A stretch of DNA of 64,000 nt from Andrena cerasifolii (GCF_050908995.1 NC_135124.1:1054001-1118000); one strand, 5' to 3'. Counted from the stretch's first letter, positions 30,901 to 41,574 are shown. Translations and numbers: made by a program. Notes: a model not told the origin generated them from the letters alone.

Positions 30901-32760
30901 ACATTTGGCCTAAACTTGACTGGTTCCACCACCAACATTGACTGAAACAGCGGGTACCATGGCTGAGCATGCCAGTCCGGTACCACTACTATTCCCTCCG
31001 CTTTTTCCCTTTTAATTTTCCGAAGGGTCTTCAGAATTATACTAAACGGGGGGAAGGCGTAAAAAAAAAAAACATTTCTTTCCAAGGTAATGTAAAGGCA
31101 TCCACTGCCTCAGACCCAGGATCTTTCTTCCATGAAATGTAACGAATACATTTATTATTCGACCTGCTCGCAAATAAGTCTATGTCTGGTAACCCTAAAA
31201 TACGAACAATATCTTTAAAAGCAGTCTTCGACAATTCGTATTCCGTTTCGGGCTCTAATCTACGCGATTCGGCGTCTGCCTCGAAATTCTCGCGGGAACT
31301 AATATACGAAGCAAAGATCCAAATGTCTCGCTTCTCGCACCATTGCCAAATTTCCTTTGCAATTTTACTTAAATTTTCAAATTGGATTCCGCCCATTCTA
31401 TTAATATAAGATATTGCGGTGGTATTGTCGATTCTAAGTAACACATTACAGTTCTGTAAATTTTTAGCAAAACATTTAAGCCCGAAATATGCTGCTTTTA
31501 ATTCTAAACAATTTATGTGATATTGTTGTTCGACTGAATTCCAAAATCCATTGCATTTTTGAGTTTTACAGACAGCTCCCCAACCCGAGAGTGATGCGTC
31601 TGAATAGATCTCCATGACAAACTCTAAATTGTTGATGGCATTAATCCCAGACAAAATATGAGTCTCCCACCATGCAAAATCCACAACATTCGCTCTTAGC
31701 GTCATACTAGCCTCGTAATTTCCGTTGTTATTTGTAAGAGCTAAGAACTTCTGACGCTCAAATTCCTTTGTATAAATCCAACTATATTTAATAGCTGGGC
31801 AGCAAGCCACAATCGTGCCGATAAATTGTGCAAACTCTCTTATTTTGCATTGAGACAATTTCCGAAACCGTTGTATCAATTTTTTGACCGCTATCCTCTT
31901 TTCTCCGGGCAGTTCCAGGGTCATAGAGGATGAATCAAACATAAACCCTAAAAACTTACACCTCTTTGTCGGGGTCATTTGGCTCTTATCGTAGTTTATT
32001 ATGAACCCTAAGTTCTCTAATAAATTGCAAGTCTTATTCCAATTGTTTGCACATTCCGAAGAGGTGTTTCCATACAGTAAACAATCGTCTAAATACAGAA
32101 CCGAACATAAGCCAAGTTGTCTTAACCAACCCACGACCGGTTTCAATAATTTTGTGAGAACCATAGGGGCTGTGCTTAGCCCAAAAGGTAAACAGGTAAA
32201 TTGGTAGTATTTCCCACCAAATTCAAATCTTAAAAATTTTCTGTGTGACTCGTCAATAGATATTAAATAATACGCGTCCTTTAGATCGATAGTCGACATA
32301 TAACAATCCTGTTCTATTAGCCTTATAGCCGTTTTATAATCTTCCAGTTTGAAATGTTCAGTCTCCACAAACTCGTTTAGATGTTTTAGATTTAAAATCA
32401 ACCTAAAAGACTTATCCCGTTTGGGGATTAGAAAAATATTTGAGAGGAATTGGTCCTTTTCCGGTTTACATTCAACAACCGCGCCTTTAATAATCAGTTG
32501 CGCGATTAATGTAGCTACATTTGCCTTTTCCGTCTCGGATAATTTTCTATTTAAGATAGGTCTAGATTGGCGCGGGGCTGACTTGAGCGGAATCTTATAA
32601 CCGCTGACCCACGACAAAATCTTTGGGTCTGAGGTTAGAGCCTTCCAATTATTATAAAATAATCTTAATCGACCAGCAGTATAGCTTACAGGAACGTTTA
32701 TCGCCTCTTCGAGTAGTACTTCCTTTGCGAACTCCTGTAAGTGCTCTGACGAGTCCGCTG
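30813..32760 (-). CDS. DIRS reverse transcriptase/RNase H polyprotein, one slip site
   Basis: An open frame from about 32,760 (QEFAKEVLLEE, GRLRLFYNNWKALTSD) overlaps the end of gag. The RT domain shows FRLILNLKHLNEF, TCLPFGLSTAP and SVLYLDDCLLYG. The RNase H has EIYSDASLSGWGAV, CLELKAAYFGL and RENFEADAESR. At a run of 12 T (31,061-31,072) the frame ends as MFFFFTPSPRLV; shifting by one continues with FYAFPPFSII, VVPDWHAQPWYP and NREPHPLWKRL, the usual DIRS region between RNase H and recombinase, ending near 30,813. The shift may be programmed slippage, a mutation or a read error. The first ATG-like codon is at 32,617, but homology extends upstream. Confidence 0.85.
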
Positions 32761-34339
32761 TGCCAGCTCCGCATGACGAGGTTCCTGGTTCCGGTATGAG
32801 GACGTCGTTGTTCGCTTCTGCCCGCCTGACCCCGTCGGATAAGTCCTGTTTTGTGTACGAAGCAGCGGGCCTTTCGAGTTTTTTGAGCTCTTAAAAACCG
32901 GAGACTTTGACACCTTGAGGTATGCGGCGGACTGTTCTAAAAGTTTTGCTGATTTTATATTTTCCGATAGATTTTTGCCAAAGAGAGACTCATCAACCGC
33001 TGTTGTGCTTAACGTCCCTCTCATTGTGGTATTAATATTGGCCAATAGAAGACTTCTGCGAATAACCGTCTCGTCGTGTACCGAATCGGCGATTAACCGA
33101 CAGACATCGCTTAAACATTCTATTACCGGTAGATCGTCCGCGACATCTCGTAACAGAAGCGTAAATATTATCTTCCCTAACCCCGAAATACAAGCACCTA
33201 ATCTTTCTTGTTTATCTATAATTCGTTTGTCCCGTGTACGAGCGGTCTCGTTTACAGACCGTTCGACCTCCGCATTAAGCTTAGGCGAGTCTAGAAATAG
33301 GCAATTGCTAGGCGGAGGATATTTCTTTATCAGGCTCAATCTCTCCTCTGCGGGGAGACCCATCTTTAAAATTTCCGCCCAGCGAATGGCGTAGCTTGAG
33401 TGGACAGGGGACGCTAGGATCCGCTCCTCTGCTAGACGCTGACCAATGACGTTTAAAACATCACTGTTAAGATCTTTTTCAGGTTCCACGGCCTCCGCTT
33501 TTCCGCTCTCCGTTGCGGATTGTGTCATGGATGACTCTGCGACGGCGGCGTCTGATGTCGATATTTGCATCTGACCGCCTGAAGTTGGTGGTAGCAGTGG
33601 TAGCGGTGGAGGAGGCGGCGGTGCAATCGGTACGACGCCGGCTCGAGACGCGCTCGATCTCGGTGTCTCCTCCTCGCTTTGCGCGTCCCGCGGGCGCGAT
33701 TCTCTGTCACTTTCCGACACCGATCGGCCTCCTGTTATTGAAATAAATCAGATTTAGACTCTTATCTATATTAACATGAGATTGAATCCCATTGCAATAA
33801 ATCTGTCAACAGGTTAGGGCCTGTGTTGCCGAAAATAAACGTATAGTAGAATACAGGTTAGCGCCTGTACTCGCCCACACAGAATAGGTCTGGTGAGCCT
33901 ACTTACGTATGCTTCTTAGACGTTCTGACTCGCTCACCCAAATTAAATCTGGTGAGTGTTATCAGCTTATGTCTTCCGGAAGTCCGAGTACAGGTTAGAG
34001 CCCGTACTCGCTCACACAGAATAGGTCTGGTGAGTACTTCCGTACAGGATAGGGCCCGTACTCGCTCACGCAGAATAGGTCTCGTGAGTATATCCGCGTA
34101 CATCCCGGATGTAAAACTCTTCCCGCAAAAGGGTTTGGTAATGAACAGTCAGGGAAATTTCTCTTACTGCTCCTTGAAGAAAAACTCCGTGATGAGTCGG
34201 ATGCCGCTCGCCTGCGCCGATGCGATTTCCTCTTCTTCTTGATATTCTTCAGCTCATTCTCCAACCTTCTAAGGCGTTTCGCCAGCTTCTTTTCTTCGTC
34301 CCAGGACAAATCATGTTGTCTTGACCTCTTCTTATCCAT
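32698..34339 (-). CDS. DIRS gag-like protein, spliced
   Basis: Exon 1 starts at the ATG at 34,339 (MDKKRSRQHDLSWDEEKKLA), a basic coiled coil then an SR-rich stretch. A GTAAGA donor at 34,167 and a CAATAACAG acceptor at 33,732 define a 436-bp intron; joining gives SRGRSVSESDRESRPRD in frame. Exon 2 (33,731-32,698) has a poly-Pro stretch, a helical core (LNVIGQRLAEERI, WAEILKMGLP, LGACISGLGKIIFTLLLRD) and a basic C-terminus. The domain order fits DIRS gag. Without splicing, exon 2 has no ATG near its start. The intron holds a hairpin array. Confidence 0.75.
33800..34110 (-). repeat. Tandem hairpin array in the gag intron and adjoining 5' sequence
   Basis: On the + strand, hairpins of the form AACAGGTTAGGGCCTGTGTT (33,813), TACAGGTTAGCGCCTGTA (33,853), GTACAGGTTAGAGCCCGTAC (33,988) and GTACAGGATAGGGCCCGTAC (34,043) alternate with CTCACACAGAATAGGTCTGG-type hairpins (33,877; 33,935; 34,010; 34,068). 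Paired bases differ between units while loops (TTAGNG, GAATAGG) stay similar. The array lies within the proposed intron 33,732-34,167. Confidence 0.75.
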
Positions 34340-35182
34340 TTTGAGTATTCACGTGTGACTCTTTCGGCACAAAGAAAGAGAATGAGGAGCGCGGCCGACG
34401 CCGCTTGCGTGTTTTATTTTATGTTAAAGATGTGACGATACTGGCATAGAGTAGGGGTACTACGATTTGATCCTGAGGAGGAGGCGCTAAATACAATTGA
34501 TATTAATGATATGCCTAATTTAACACAATTAAATATAGAAAAGGTAATTGGTGAAGTGCATGAAGATGAAAATAGTATGTTTAATATTTTGGATATGCCC
34601 ATTGTGGAATTTGGTAATATAAGTGAGATATTGAATGTTGATAAGATTGAAAATATGTATAGTCCTGTACATAGTAATTTAGTTCCTAGTAATGAGACTG
34701 AAGAAAATTTATCTCCTAATCCTATCGACAAAGTCAGTGCTGGAATGAATGAGACTGTAATGAGTTTGCCTGATTTAAATATACAGAATGCTACGGAAAC
34801 TAATAATAGAAATAGTTTTGCTAATGGTCACGGGATGCATGCGCTGAATGCTGAAACTATTTCTTCAGATAGTGAGCATGTTAATGTTTTATCGAGCATA
34901 AAAGATGGTGAATTATGTTGATTAAAAAGTAGGCCCCTACATCCTTTAAATTAATATAAAATTTCTTTACAGAGCTTGTAACACCTGAAACTATTACCGT
35001 AGTAAAGGAATCCCCAGTAATTATGTCTCAGTGTAAGTCAACTAACAATGTTAGTCACATTTGGGATAAACATTTGCTTTGGCCGTCAAGTGGATCAGTT
35101 AGAAGTACCAAAACCGAGAAGAAACAGCAATTACCATATGCCATTACCTCTTCGAAATGGAGAGAACATGAACAGAAAAGTA

Positions 35183-35530
35183 GAGAAGAAAAAGCAAAAA
35201 AAGAATTAGAAAGAAAAGAAAGAATCTTGCAACGTAAGATTAAAAATGAAGAAAATCAGTTAAAGAAGGAGCAGTTAAAAATAGAAAGAGAAAGAAAAAA
35301 AAACAGAAAGAGAACACAAAATGTTATTATTAAAGGAAAATGCACAGAAAATTAGAGAATAAAAAGCGAATAAAGAATTAGAAAGAAATGAAAGAATCTT
35401 GCAACGTAAGATTAAAAAGCAGGAAAATAAATTAAAGAAGGAGCAACTAAAAATAGGAAAGGAAAGAAAACAAAAAGAAAAAGCCAAAGTCAGGGAAGAA
35501 AAATTAAAAGATAACGCTCAAAAAAACGTT
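35183..35530 (+). repeat. Coiled-coil coding tandem duplication
   Basis: A unit of roughly 180 bp (GAAAGAATCTTGCAACGTAA, ATTAAAGAAGGAGCA) is repeated at 35,220 and 35,394, doubling the Lys/Glu-rich tail of the Tigger-type protein. The frames differ by a shift near 35,350. Confidence 0.75.
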
Positions 35531-35640
35531 ATACCTGAAAAGTTACAGCTGAAAATAAAGTCCAGTGCTGTTAATACAATTTCTAACAGAAATTTTTTAG
35601 AAAGAATAGATTTAAATTCTACAAAAACAGACGATTGATG

Positions 35641-35995
35641 ACAAATTAATTTTACAACGTGTTGCATTTCATATTTTTTGTAATATTTCGTATTCTTAAA
35701 ATCTATTTTTTAATAGAATAAATGCAAGAAGTTACCGTCCATTTACTGGTTGTGAGCTGTCTATTTACTAACCCTACCGTCCATCTACTGGTGATATAGG
35801 GTATGAATGGAATTTTCATTATTTATGCTCGAATAAATTAATTTTTTACTTGAAAATAATTTTTTTCTTTAAATTTATATATTTCTACGTGTAAGGATTT
35901 TGATTTTTGTTTCATAAAACAAATATTTCTAACCAAAATCTTTATATAAAGTTCGGAATCAGCTAAACCGTCCATCTACTGGCCTGTTTACCCTA
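35641..35995 (+). other. AT-rich spacer with three copies of a 17-bp motif
   Basis: TACCGTCCATTTACTGG recurs near 35,733, 35,779 and 35,969 (the last two with CATCTACTGG). The final copy is immediately before the start of the second transposase fragment. No gene seen. Confidence 0.5.
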
Positions 35996-37546
35996 CCATA
36001 TGTTGCATAATATGTTCAAGTGGTATAAGTTTGCCTCCTGTAATGGTTTTACCTAGAAAAAATTTTAAAGCCCACATGCTTAAAAATACACCACCGGGAA
36101 CTTTGGGCCTGGCAGCACCAACGGGTTGGATGAACTCCGATATTTTCCCGGAAGTTATCAAGCACTTCATAAAGTTTACAAACAGTTCTCTGGAAAATCC
36201 AAGTATTCTAATCATGGATAACCATGAGTCCCACCTCTCTATTGCAGCACTTGATTTGGCCAAGTCATCTGGTATTCACATATTAACTTTGCACCCTCAT
36301 ACCTCGGGTAAACTGCAACCATTGGATGTTGGAGTTTTTGGCTCATTTAAGACATATTATAATACAGCAATAGATTTTTGGATGTTACAGCACCCTGGAA
36401 AGCCTGTAACGATTTATGATGTCGGCGAAATTTTATTGTTGGGATAGCTTTTCTTAAGTCTATGACGCCTGCCAATATTCTGAACGCCTTTAAAAAATGT
36501 GGCATTTTTCCTTTTAATAGGAATCTCTTTAATGATGATGATTTCATGCCAATTATGGTGACAGATCGTCCCTGTCCCGATTGCAAATTGCGAAGGGATG
36601 CTGGACCATCAATTGAAGAACAAGCAAGGTCGTTGAATGCTTTACAAGATAGATCATCGTATGAAAACCAAAATGAACCGCAGAATACTTCCGAAGCTGG
36701 ACCATCAACTACAGAACGAATCAACACGTCGAATACTCAGCCAGTTTGTGCGTCGCTTGAAAACCCAATGGAATCATCAGATATTCCACAAGTTAAAGTA
36801 CTTACTGAATGGCAGATCAGGTCGTTGAACTGTCCACAAGTTGGTTTATCATTTGAAAAGCAAGCAGATCCTTTGAATGTTCCACAAGCTGGACCATCAA
36901 ATGATTTAAAAATAAATCAGTCAAATCAAGAATTTATATCGCCGTTTCAATTTAGGGATCCCATAAAAACTGGACCTCGCAAAAACTACAGAAAACCTAG
37001 AAAACTTGGTCGAAGTTTAATTGCTACAGATACACCAGAAAAGACGGAAATACAAATGGAAAAACGGCGACTAAGAAAAGGAAAGAGGTGAAGAAAAAAA
37101 GGATATCTAAACATTTATTTCAACGTGACTCAGAAGATGTTAACGATAAAATGGAATTACAAGATAATGATAATGATTTTGACTGCATGGACGATGAAAA
37201 AGAAAATCAAACTAACGTGATCACAGAAAAACATCTCGGTATACCCTTATCTCGACAAGCAAATGAGGGAGAGTATATTTTAGTAGAATTTGCAACTAAA
37301 AAGAAGAAGCTCTATTATGTGGGGAAAGTTATAGAGAATAGGAACGAGTCCCTGGAATATTGCGTAAGTTTCTTAAGAAAGAAATCCACAAACAAATTTT
37401 GTATTCCTAATGTGCCAGATGTTTCAGCCGTCGACGAATGCTATGTAAAGTTAATCCTTCCAAAACCACGTTTGAATGGTAGTACCATCCGCCGACAATC
37501 ATATTTTGAGTTCTCTCTTGATCTATCTCTTTTAAACATTCATTGA
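35996..37546 (+). pseudogene. Second DDE_1-type transposase, 5' truncated and frameshifted
   Basis: It begins in mid-domain (ISLPPVMVLPRKNFKAHM) and has APTGWMNSDIF, LIMDNHESHLS and KLQPLDVGVFGSFK, so the later catalytic Asp are present and the first is lost with the N-terminus. A frameshift near 36,440 leads to GIAFLKSMTPANIL and GIFPFNRNLF; a low-complexity Ser/Pro/Gln-rich tail follows, and another shift near 37,085 opens a basic-acidic end (KKKRISKHLF, then YYVGKVIENRNE) stopping at 37,546. It is distinct in sequence from the Tigger copy at 28 kb. Function lost. Confidence 0.8.
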
Positions 37547-37813
37547 AGCAATTTTACTTCAATTTTTTTTAATTAACGTATTTTTTTTTCGTTTGTGTTA
37601 ATACCCATGATATTTACAGAGACTAAATAATTAAATAAAAGACTGATTTCACTATCATATGTGCCTTATTTTTCATGTTTTTCACATCATGATTCACTGT
37701 GTACTGTGGTAAGCCACTGTAGATTTTTGAATGATTCACTGTACACGACCTGCAGTCCACAGTGGATCATTTCCCATTTTTTAAAAAAACGTTTATATCT
37801 TTTTTGTATCGCT
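37547..37813. other. Short spacer with TCACTGTG motifs; TSD at right end
   Basis: Near 37,680-37,770 several short inverted pieces (TGATTCACTGTGTACTGTGG, CCACAGTGGATCA) occur. The last four bases, CGCT (37,810-37,813), are repeated at 49,234-49,237 and form the target duplication of the LTR element. Confidence 0.5.
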
Positions 37814-39522
37814 TGTTACGTGCCGCGGCCTTTTTAGTGTTCGAGCGGCACGATTTTTAGACGCAATATCGATTAGGGGTATCCCACAGTCATTAGACTA
37901 TCAAGTATTGCTGGATTGAGTTTATGATTTAGAAAAAGCAAGGAGGCTCGCCGCAGTCGTAACAGTCGATTCTTTTAGTTGATAATTATTTAGGTACCTT
38001 CTCAGAAGGAGAAGGGGTAGATTTTGGGATCGTTGGTGCTCTAGTCCCGTACGGGTCTTTTCAATGGAATCAGATAGGTAATTGATGAGTAGAATTTAAT
38101 AGTAAATAAAGTTTTAATGATTAAATAATGAATGGATGTAAAACATTTAACAGAACTGAATATGAACAAATCAATCAATAATTTAGAAAGAATAGACGTT
38201 TGTGAAATCGGTATAATTCCTGACTAGGGGAATCCCACAGTCGTTTGACTGTCAGAAATTATCGTTAGGTACGAATTAATTATAACGGTGTATTTTCGTG
38301 TACAAAAAGAGATAAGATGTGCAACTCACCAGACAGTCACAATAATCTAATTGACAATATGCTTTAAATTTGCTTTTTTAAGTTTTGGAAAACTTTCTGG
38401 ATCGCTGATAAACCTGAATCAGAAAGAAGGATTAGACGCGAAAACACACACACACACACACTTGATTTGAATTATAAATTGAAACGGAAATAATGTAAAT
38501 TAAATTATTAACTGAGTAAGTTAAGCGAATAATTAGTTTTGAAAAGTTTAGGATTTGAATTGTTTCGCAAAGTTGAGTCTTTCACGCGGTTACACAGTAG
38601 ACCGGAGAACTCTAGCTCTATAAGACTTCGCGGACCCAATGACACGCACCTCACGATTTATCGTCACAGAGTGCCGCAGCTTCACGCTCTCGGCAGCGAC
38701 CACAGTGGGTCCGTACCGAAAATGCTTACGCTGCATTTTATCGCTCGGCCGCGCTACCATGGGCCCGTCTACTTAACGAGGCGGTGTGTGTGTGCGTTTT
38801 CACGTCCATCCATCAGACTCCCGATTCAAATATATGATCAATCTTTACGGAATATTTGTACTCACAGGAAAACATGACGTCTCACATACAATTTCGCACA
38901 GCTAAAGGTCCTCCCTTAATGTTCATGATTTCATATACACAATTTCTGACTAGGGGAATCCCACAGTCGGTTGACTATCAGAAATTGTGTTGGGTATTCA
39001 AATTTTAACAACAATTTTTAATTAATTACTAATTCACACATGCGACAAGATCGTGGGAAGGCGCGGTTCCCTGCACCGGATGTAGAGCATACAATTTCGT
39101 CAGTCTTCTAAGAAATGATCCAGTCTGCGCATTCCCGCTGTAGCCGTTACTGATTATGTTACAATGTTTAACGCGACGGTCAGAGGTGTGCTCAACGAGG
39201 GTTCTCCCACAATGCTGCAAAGCATTGTTGAAACGCCACCCTGCCGCTTACATAAAACGGATTCGGCACAGAAGGAGAATCACTGGGTCTTTCCGAACGC
39301 GACTCTCTGGTGAGAACGCCGCTGCGTCAGCACCGCCTTATCTGTATCGCGGGACGGCAGTACGTTGAGACGACGACGTTCCAAGAAAAGGGGTTTTTGT
39401 TCTATCAAAAATATTATTAATTAATAGGCAGGAGTATGATCAACGAGGGATTTCCCATAACGCTAGGCGTTGTTGATGCATACCCTGACTTAAAAGAAAA
39501 ATTTTACGTTCCGAACGTAACA
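37814..39522 (-). repeat. 3' LTR, long form (1709 bp)
   Basis: The terminal inverted repeat TGTTACG/CGTAACA bounds it. It contains five copies of a structured hairpin with a TGGGANNCCC core (near 37,864, 38,217, 38,941, 39,191 and 39,437) and a CA repeat (38,447-38,462). It is 726 bp longer than its partner; the extra segment lies between the second and third hairpins. Confidence 0.92.
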
Positions 39523-39540
39523 TCCCTCCCTCCTTGGAAC
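39523..39540 (-). promoter_or_regulatory. Polypurine tract
   Basis: On the minus strand AAGGAGGGAGGGA abuts the 3' LTR, the expected plus-strand DNA priming site. Confidence 0.8.
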
Positions 39541-39626
39541 CATCGTCGTCCCCGACGATGTATACTGAAGGTATAAGGTACGGTAGCGCTTATGATCGTA
39601 TATGTATATGGACGTACAGGCTCAGG

Positions 39627-39677
39627 TTGCATTGGACTAGGGAATTCCCATAATGTTTGCACATTGACGCAATGCAA
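39627..39677 (-). ncRNA. Structured hairpin downstream of the F-box gene
   Basis: The outer stem TTGCATTG/CAATGCAA encloses an AATGTGCAAACATT hairpin and ATGGGAATTCCC. It follows the same plan as the LTR hairpins but with entirely different stem sequences. Confidence 0.65.
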
Positions 39678-39698
39678 TCCCGTTACAATTTAAGTGGG

Positions 39699-41453
39699 TT
39701 AAAATAGGGGTTCGTATATTAGGTCGTGAATGACGCGCAGATGATGGTTAGGTTTGTACCGCGTGTATCGCGTAATCGTGGTGCCTCCGACATACAGATG
39801 TATTGGCCCCGTCCGTTCACCGAGCGTCACCACCTCGTACGCACAGTCCAGTACGGTTTTACTGACGGTTGGGCAGCTCTCCACATCAATTGTGACTATT
39901 TCTGGACACTGCCGTAGCAAGCCACAAATGTCCTCATCAGTGATACCTTGGCTTTCTCTGCAGTGGACCTCTACCAAGCCCTTGAGGAATTGTAGCATCC
40001 ACCCCCCGACAGTCGGATGCATGTAGTTGATATTTAGGATTTTTAGTTTTTCCAATTTCCGGAGTGGTTCCAGAACGAATTCTCCTTTGATGTTTGTGCA
40101 ACCACTCAGATTTAAAGATGTTACTTCCCCCATGTATAGGCCAATCTCTGAGACAAGGCCAGAAGCAACCCATCCGCAGAAGGTAAGACTCAGGGTTGTT
40201 ATACTCCGATATTTTGAGGGGAAAAAGACAGCCATCTCTACCGGGCCCAGCTCCAGCTCGGCAAAATCTCCCCTTTCAACTGCCTCGTTGCCTTCCTCCA
40301 TTTCCATTTCAGGCATGGGCTCCTCGAAACCACAGAAGTGCAACTCCAAGGTTGTTAGGGTCGTCTGCAGGTCTGAGTTGTTAATTAACGCCTGCAAAAT
40401 ACTATGGTCTATTAAATTTTTACATATACTGATCTTTAAATAATTCAGATTCCGCAACCCTTGAAGAGTGGTTGCTAGGTTTGAAGGTTTTAGTTGTTCG
40501 CATCGGTGGAGAGAAAATGTTTCTAAATTTTTGTTGATTGCCGGAAGGGACTTCCCAGTGATGTCCGTATTCGTAAGACAGAAAGACTTTAGAATTCCTG
40601 CTAGGGCCAGGACCTTAAAGAGTTCAGGATCCACGGGACCCTCACATTTCCCCAGTTTGAGGCAAGTAAGACGTGGTGCCCCCGACTCCAGGTCTCTCAA
40701 GGTCGATGGCCGGATCGTCACAGCAGTTAGATCTATTGCTTGCAGTTCTGGACAACTTCTTATGGCAATGGAGATAACTTGGGGTCTCAAACATTTTGCC
40801 AATGGTTCTTCATCTATCCGTATGCTCTTTAGCTGACTACCTGCTCTCTTCAGGAACCAGTAAAATGACTTAGTGCTCACTATCGTCCCTTCCCATCCAT
40901 TTGGCCAGCACCAGTCATTCAGGTCGATATGGCGAAGACCGTGATACGAGGCGAGGCTTCCGAGTCGCCACCTTCTAGAGACCATCTCTAGACGGCTCCT
41001 GTCAGCAAACGGCAAATAGTTGGCAATTTTAGAGATGCATTCTATTGGGAGTAGAATCCGCTCACGCAAATCAAACCCAGGGAATGGGTTCACGTCAGGT
41101 CGTGGGGGAATTAACTTGGTGCTGTGCCACGAGTCCGCCATCAGCACCCTTAGCTTCCTCTTATGGCATATTATTCCTACGTCCGCCGCAGCCAAAGCCT
41201 TCTTTGCTCCGTCTATAGACTTAAATGTCACGAAAGCATTGTTCCCTGATGTCTTCCGCAGCACCACCACATGTTCAACTCCATACGGGTGAAATATCTC
41301 CATCAGTTTCTCCTTTTTGGTGTACGGCGCCAAACGGCTGACGAAGAGTCGCCGATCGAGAATCTCTGGCCGGGAGAAACTGGACGATGCCATTTCGCTA
41401 GTGTACAGACAGTCACAGAAAGCAAGACCAAAATTATGAAATAACAAAATCAT
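39699..41453 (-). CDS. RRM plus F-box plus leucine-rich repeat protein inside the LTR element
   Basis: One open frame of 584 codons; the ATG at 41,393 (residue 21, context GCGAAATGG) begins MASSSFSRPEIL and may be the real start. Residues about 33-105 look like an RRM (RNP2-like RLFVSRL, RNP1-like NNAFVTFKS). About 133-175 is an F-box (LLPIECISKIANYLPF, RLEMVSRRWR), the part that binds Skp1 in SCF ubiquitin ligases. About 180-560 is a leucine-rich repeat array (LKLGKCEG, LELHFCGF, LNLSGCTN, LKILNINY). This resembles the RRM/F-box proteins annotated in insects after C. elegans EEED8.10 (from memory). It is intronless, lies between the env remnant and the polypurine tract, and shows no stop or frameshift, unlike env. 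A role as substrate receptor is inference. It looks like a captured host gene. Confidence 0.85.
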   Translation of the reverse strand: MILLFHNFGLAFCDCLYTSEMASSSFSRPEILDRRLFVSRLAPYTKKEKLMEIFHPYGVEHVVVLRKTSGNNAFVTFKSIDGAKKALAAADVGIICHKRKLRVLMADSWHSTKLIPPRPDVNPFPGFDLRERILLPIECISKIANYLPFADRSRLEMVSRRWRLGSLASYHGLRHIDLNDWCWPNGWEGTIVSTKSFYWFLKRAGSQLKSIRIDEEPLAKCLRPQVISIAIRSCPELQAIDLTAVTIRPSTLRDLESGAPRLTCLKLGKCEGPVDPELFKVLALAGILKSFCLTNTDITGKSLPAINKNLETFSLHRCEQLKPSNLATTLQGLRNLNYLKISICKNLIDHSILQALINNSDLQTTLTTLELHFCGFEEPMPEMEMEEGNEAVERGDFAELELGPVEMAVFFPSKYRSITTLSLTFCGWVASGLVSEIGLYMGEVTSLNLSGCTNIKGEFVLEPLRKLEKLKILNINYMHPTVGGWMLQFLKGLVEVHCRESQGITDEDICGLLRQCPEIVTIDVESCPTVSKTVLDCAYEVVTLGERTGPIHLYVGGTTITRYTRYKPNHHLRVIHDLIYEPLF

Positions 41454-41502
41454 TGTCGAAGAAGGAAAAGAACATAAGAAGAATCGTAACTAACAACAAG
41501 TT

Positions 41503-41538
41503 CTGACAAGGGAATTCCCATAGTCCTTGGACTGTCAG
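41503..41538 (-). ncRNA. Structured hairpin upstream of the F-box gene
   Basis: On the coding strand an outer CTGACA/TGTCAG stem encloses an AGTCCAAGGACT hairpin and ATGGGAATTCCC. It is one of seven distinct members of the family in this element; the partner at 39,627-39,677 lies downstream of the gene's stop. Confidence 0.65.
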
Positions 41539-41574
41539 GGTTTGTTATTAAGTATACATGTTTCTAGCAGTTTA

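Larger units (their letters stand above)
29416..34497 (-). mobile_element. DIRS-type tyrosine-recombinase retrotransposon, complete
   Basis: Inverted terminal repeats lie at 29,416-29,563 and 34,380-34,497 (shared GCGCCTCCTCC, GATCAAATCGTAGTACCCC). An internal complementary region at about 29,651-29,768 joins the complement of the left end (to 29,730) to the complement of the right end (TATTTAGCGCCTCCTCCTCA), which is the DIRS hallmark used to rebuild a circular intermediate. On the minus strand the order is gag, RT/RNase H, then tyrosine recombinase; no integrase or protease is seen. ACAATT is present at both junctions with the Tigger frame, which reads through if the element is removed. Confidence 0.9.
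27987..35638 (+). pseudogene. pogo/Tigger-type DDE transposase split by the DIRS element
   Basis: The ATG at 27,987 opens a Psq-type helix-turn-helix (SLGKVAKEYGIPKSTLHAKL). An in-frame TAG near 28,341 (after GDKW) and a frameshift near 28,385 precede the DDE_1 domain: FNGDETGVQL, FLDGHKSHL and QIMQPCDVAIF give the three catalytic Asp. At 29,415 the frame is cut by a 5.1-kb DIRS element and resumes at 34,498 (NDTI, then DINDMPNLTQ). A 65-bp GT-AG intron (34,908-34,972) joins KDELVTPE in frame. The tail is a Lys/Glu-rich coiled coil, frameshifted near 35,350. Dead in the present form: a nonsense codon, two frameshifts and a split. Confidence 0.85.

Noticed and set aside
33513..33746. Plus-strand frame opposite DIRS gag
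   Set aside because: It overlaps the poly-Pro coding stretch of the real gag and has no motif of its own.
37864..41538. Hairpins as hammerhead ribozymes
   Set aside because: The CTGATGA and GAAA core motifs of the hammerhead are not present in the right places.
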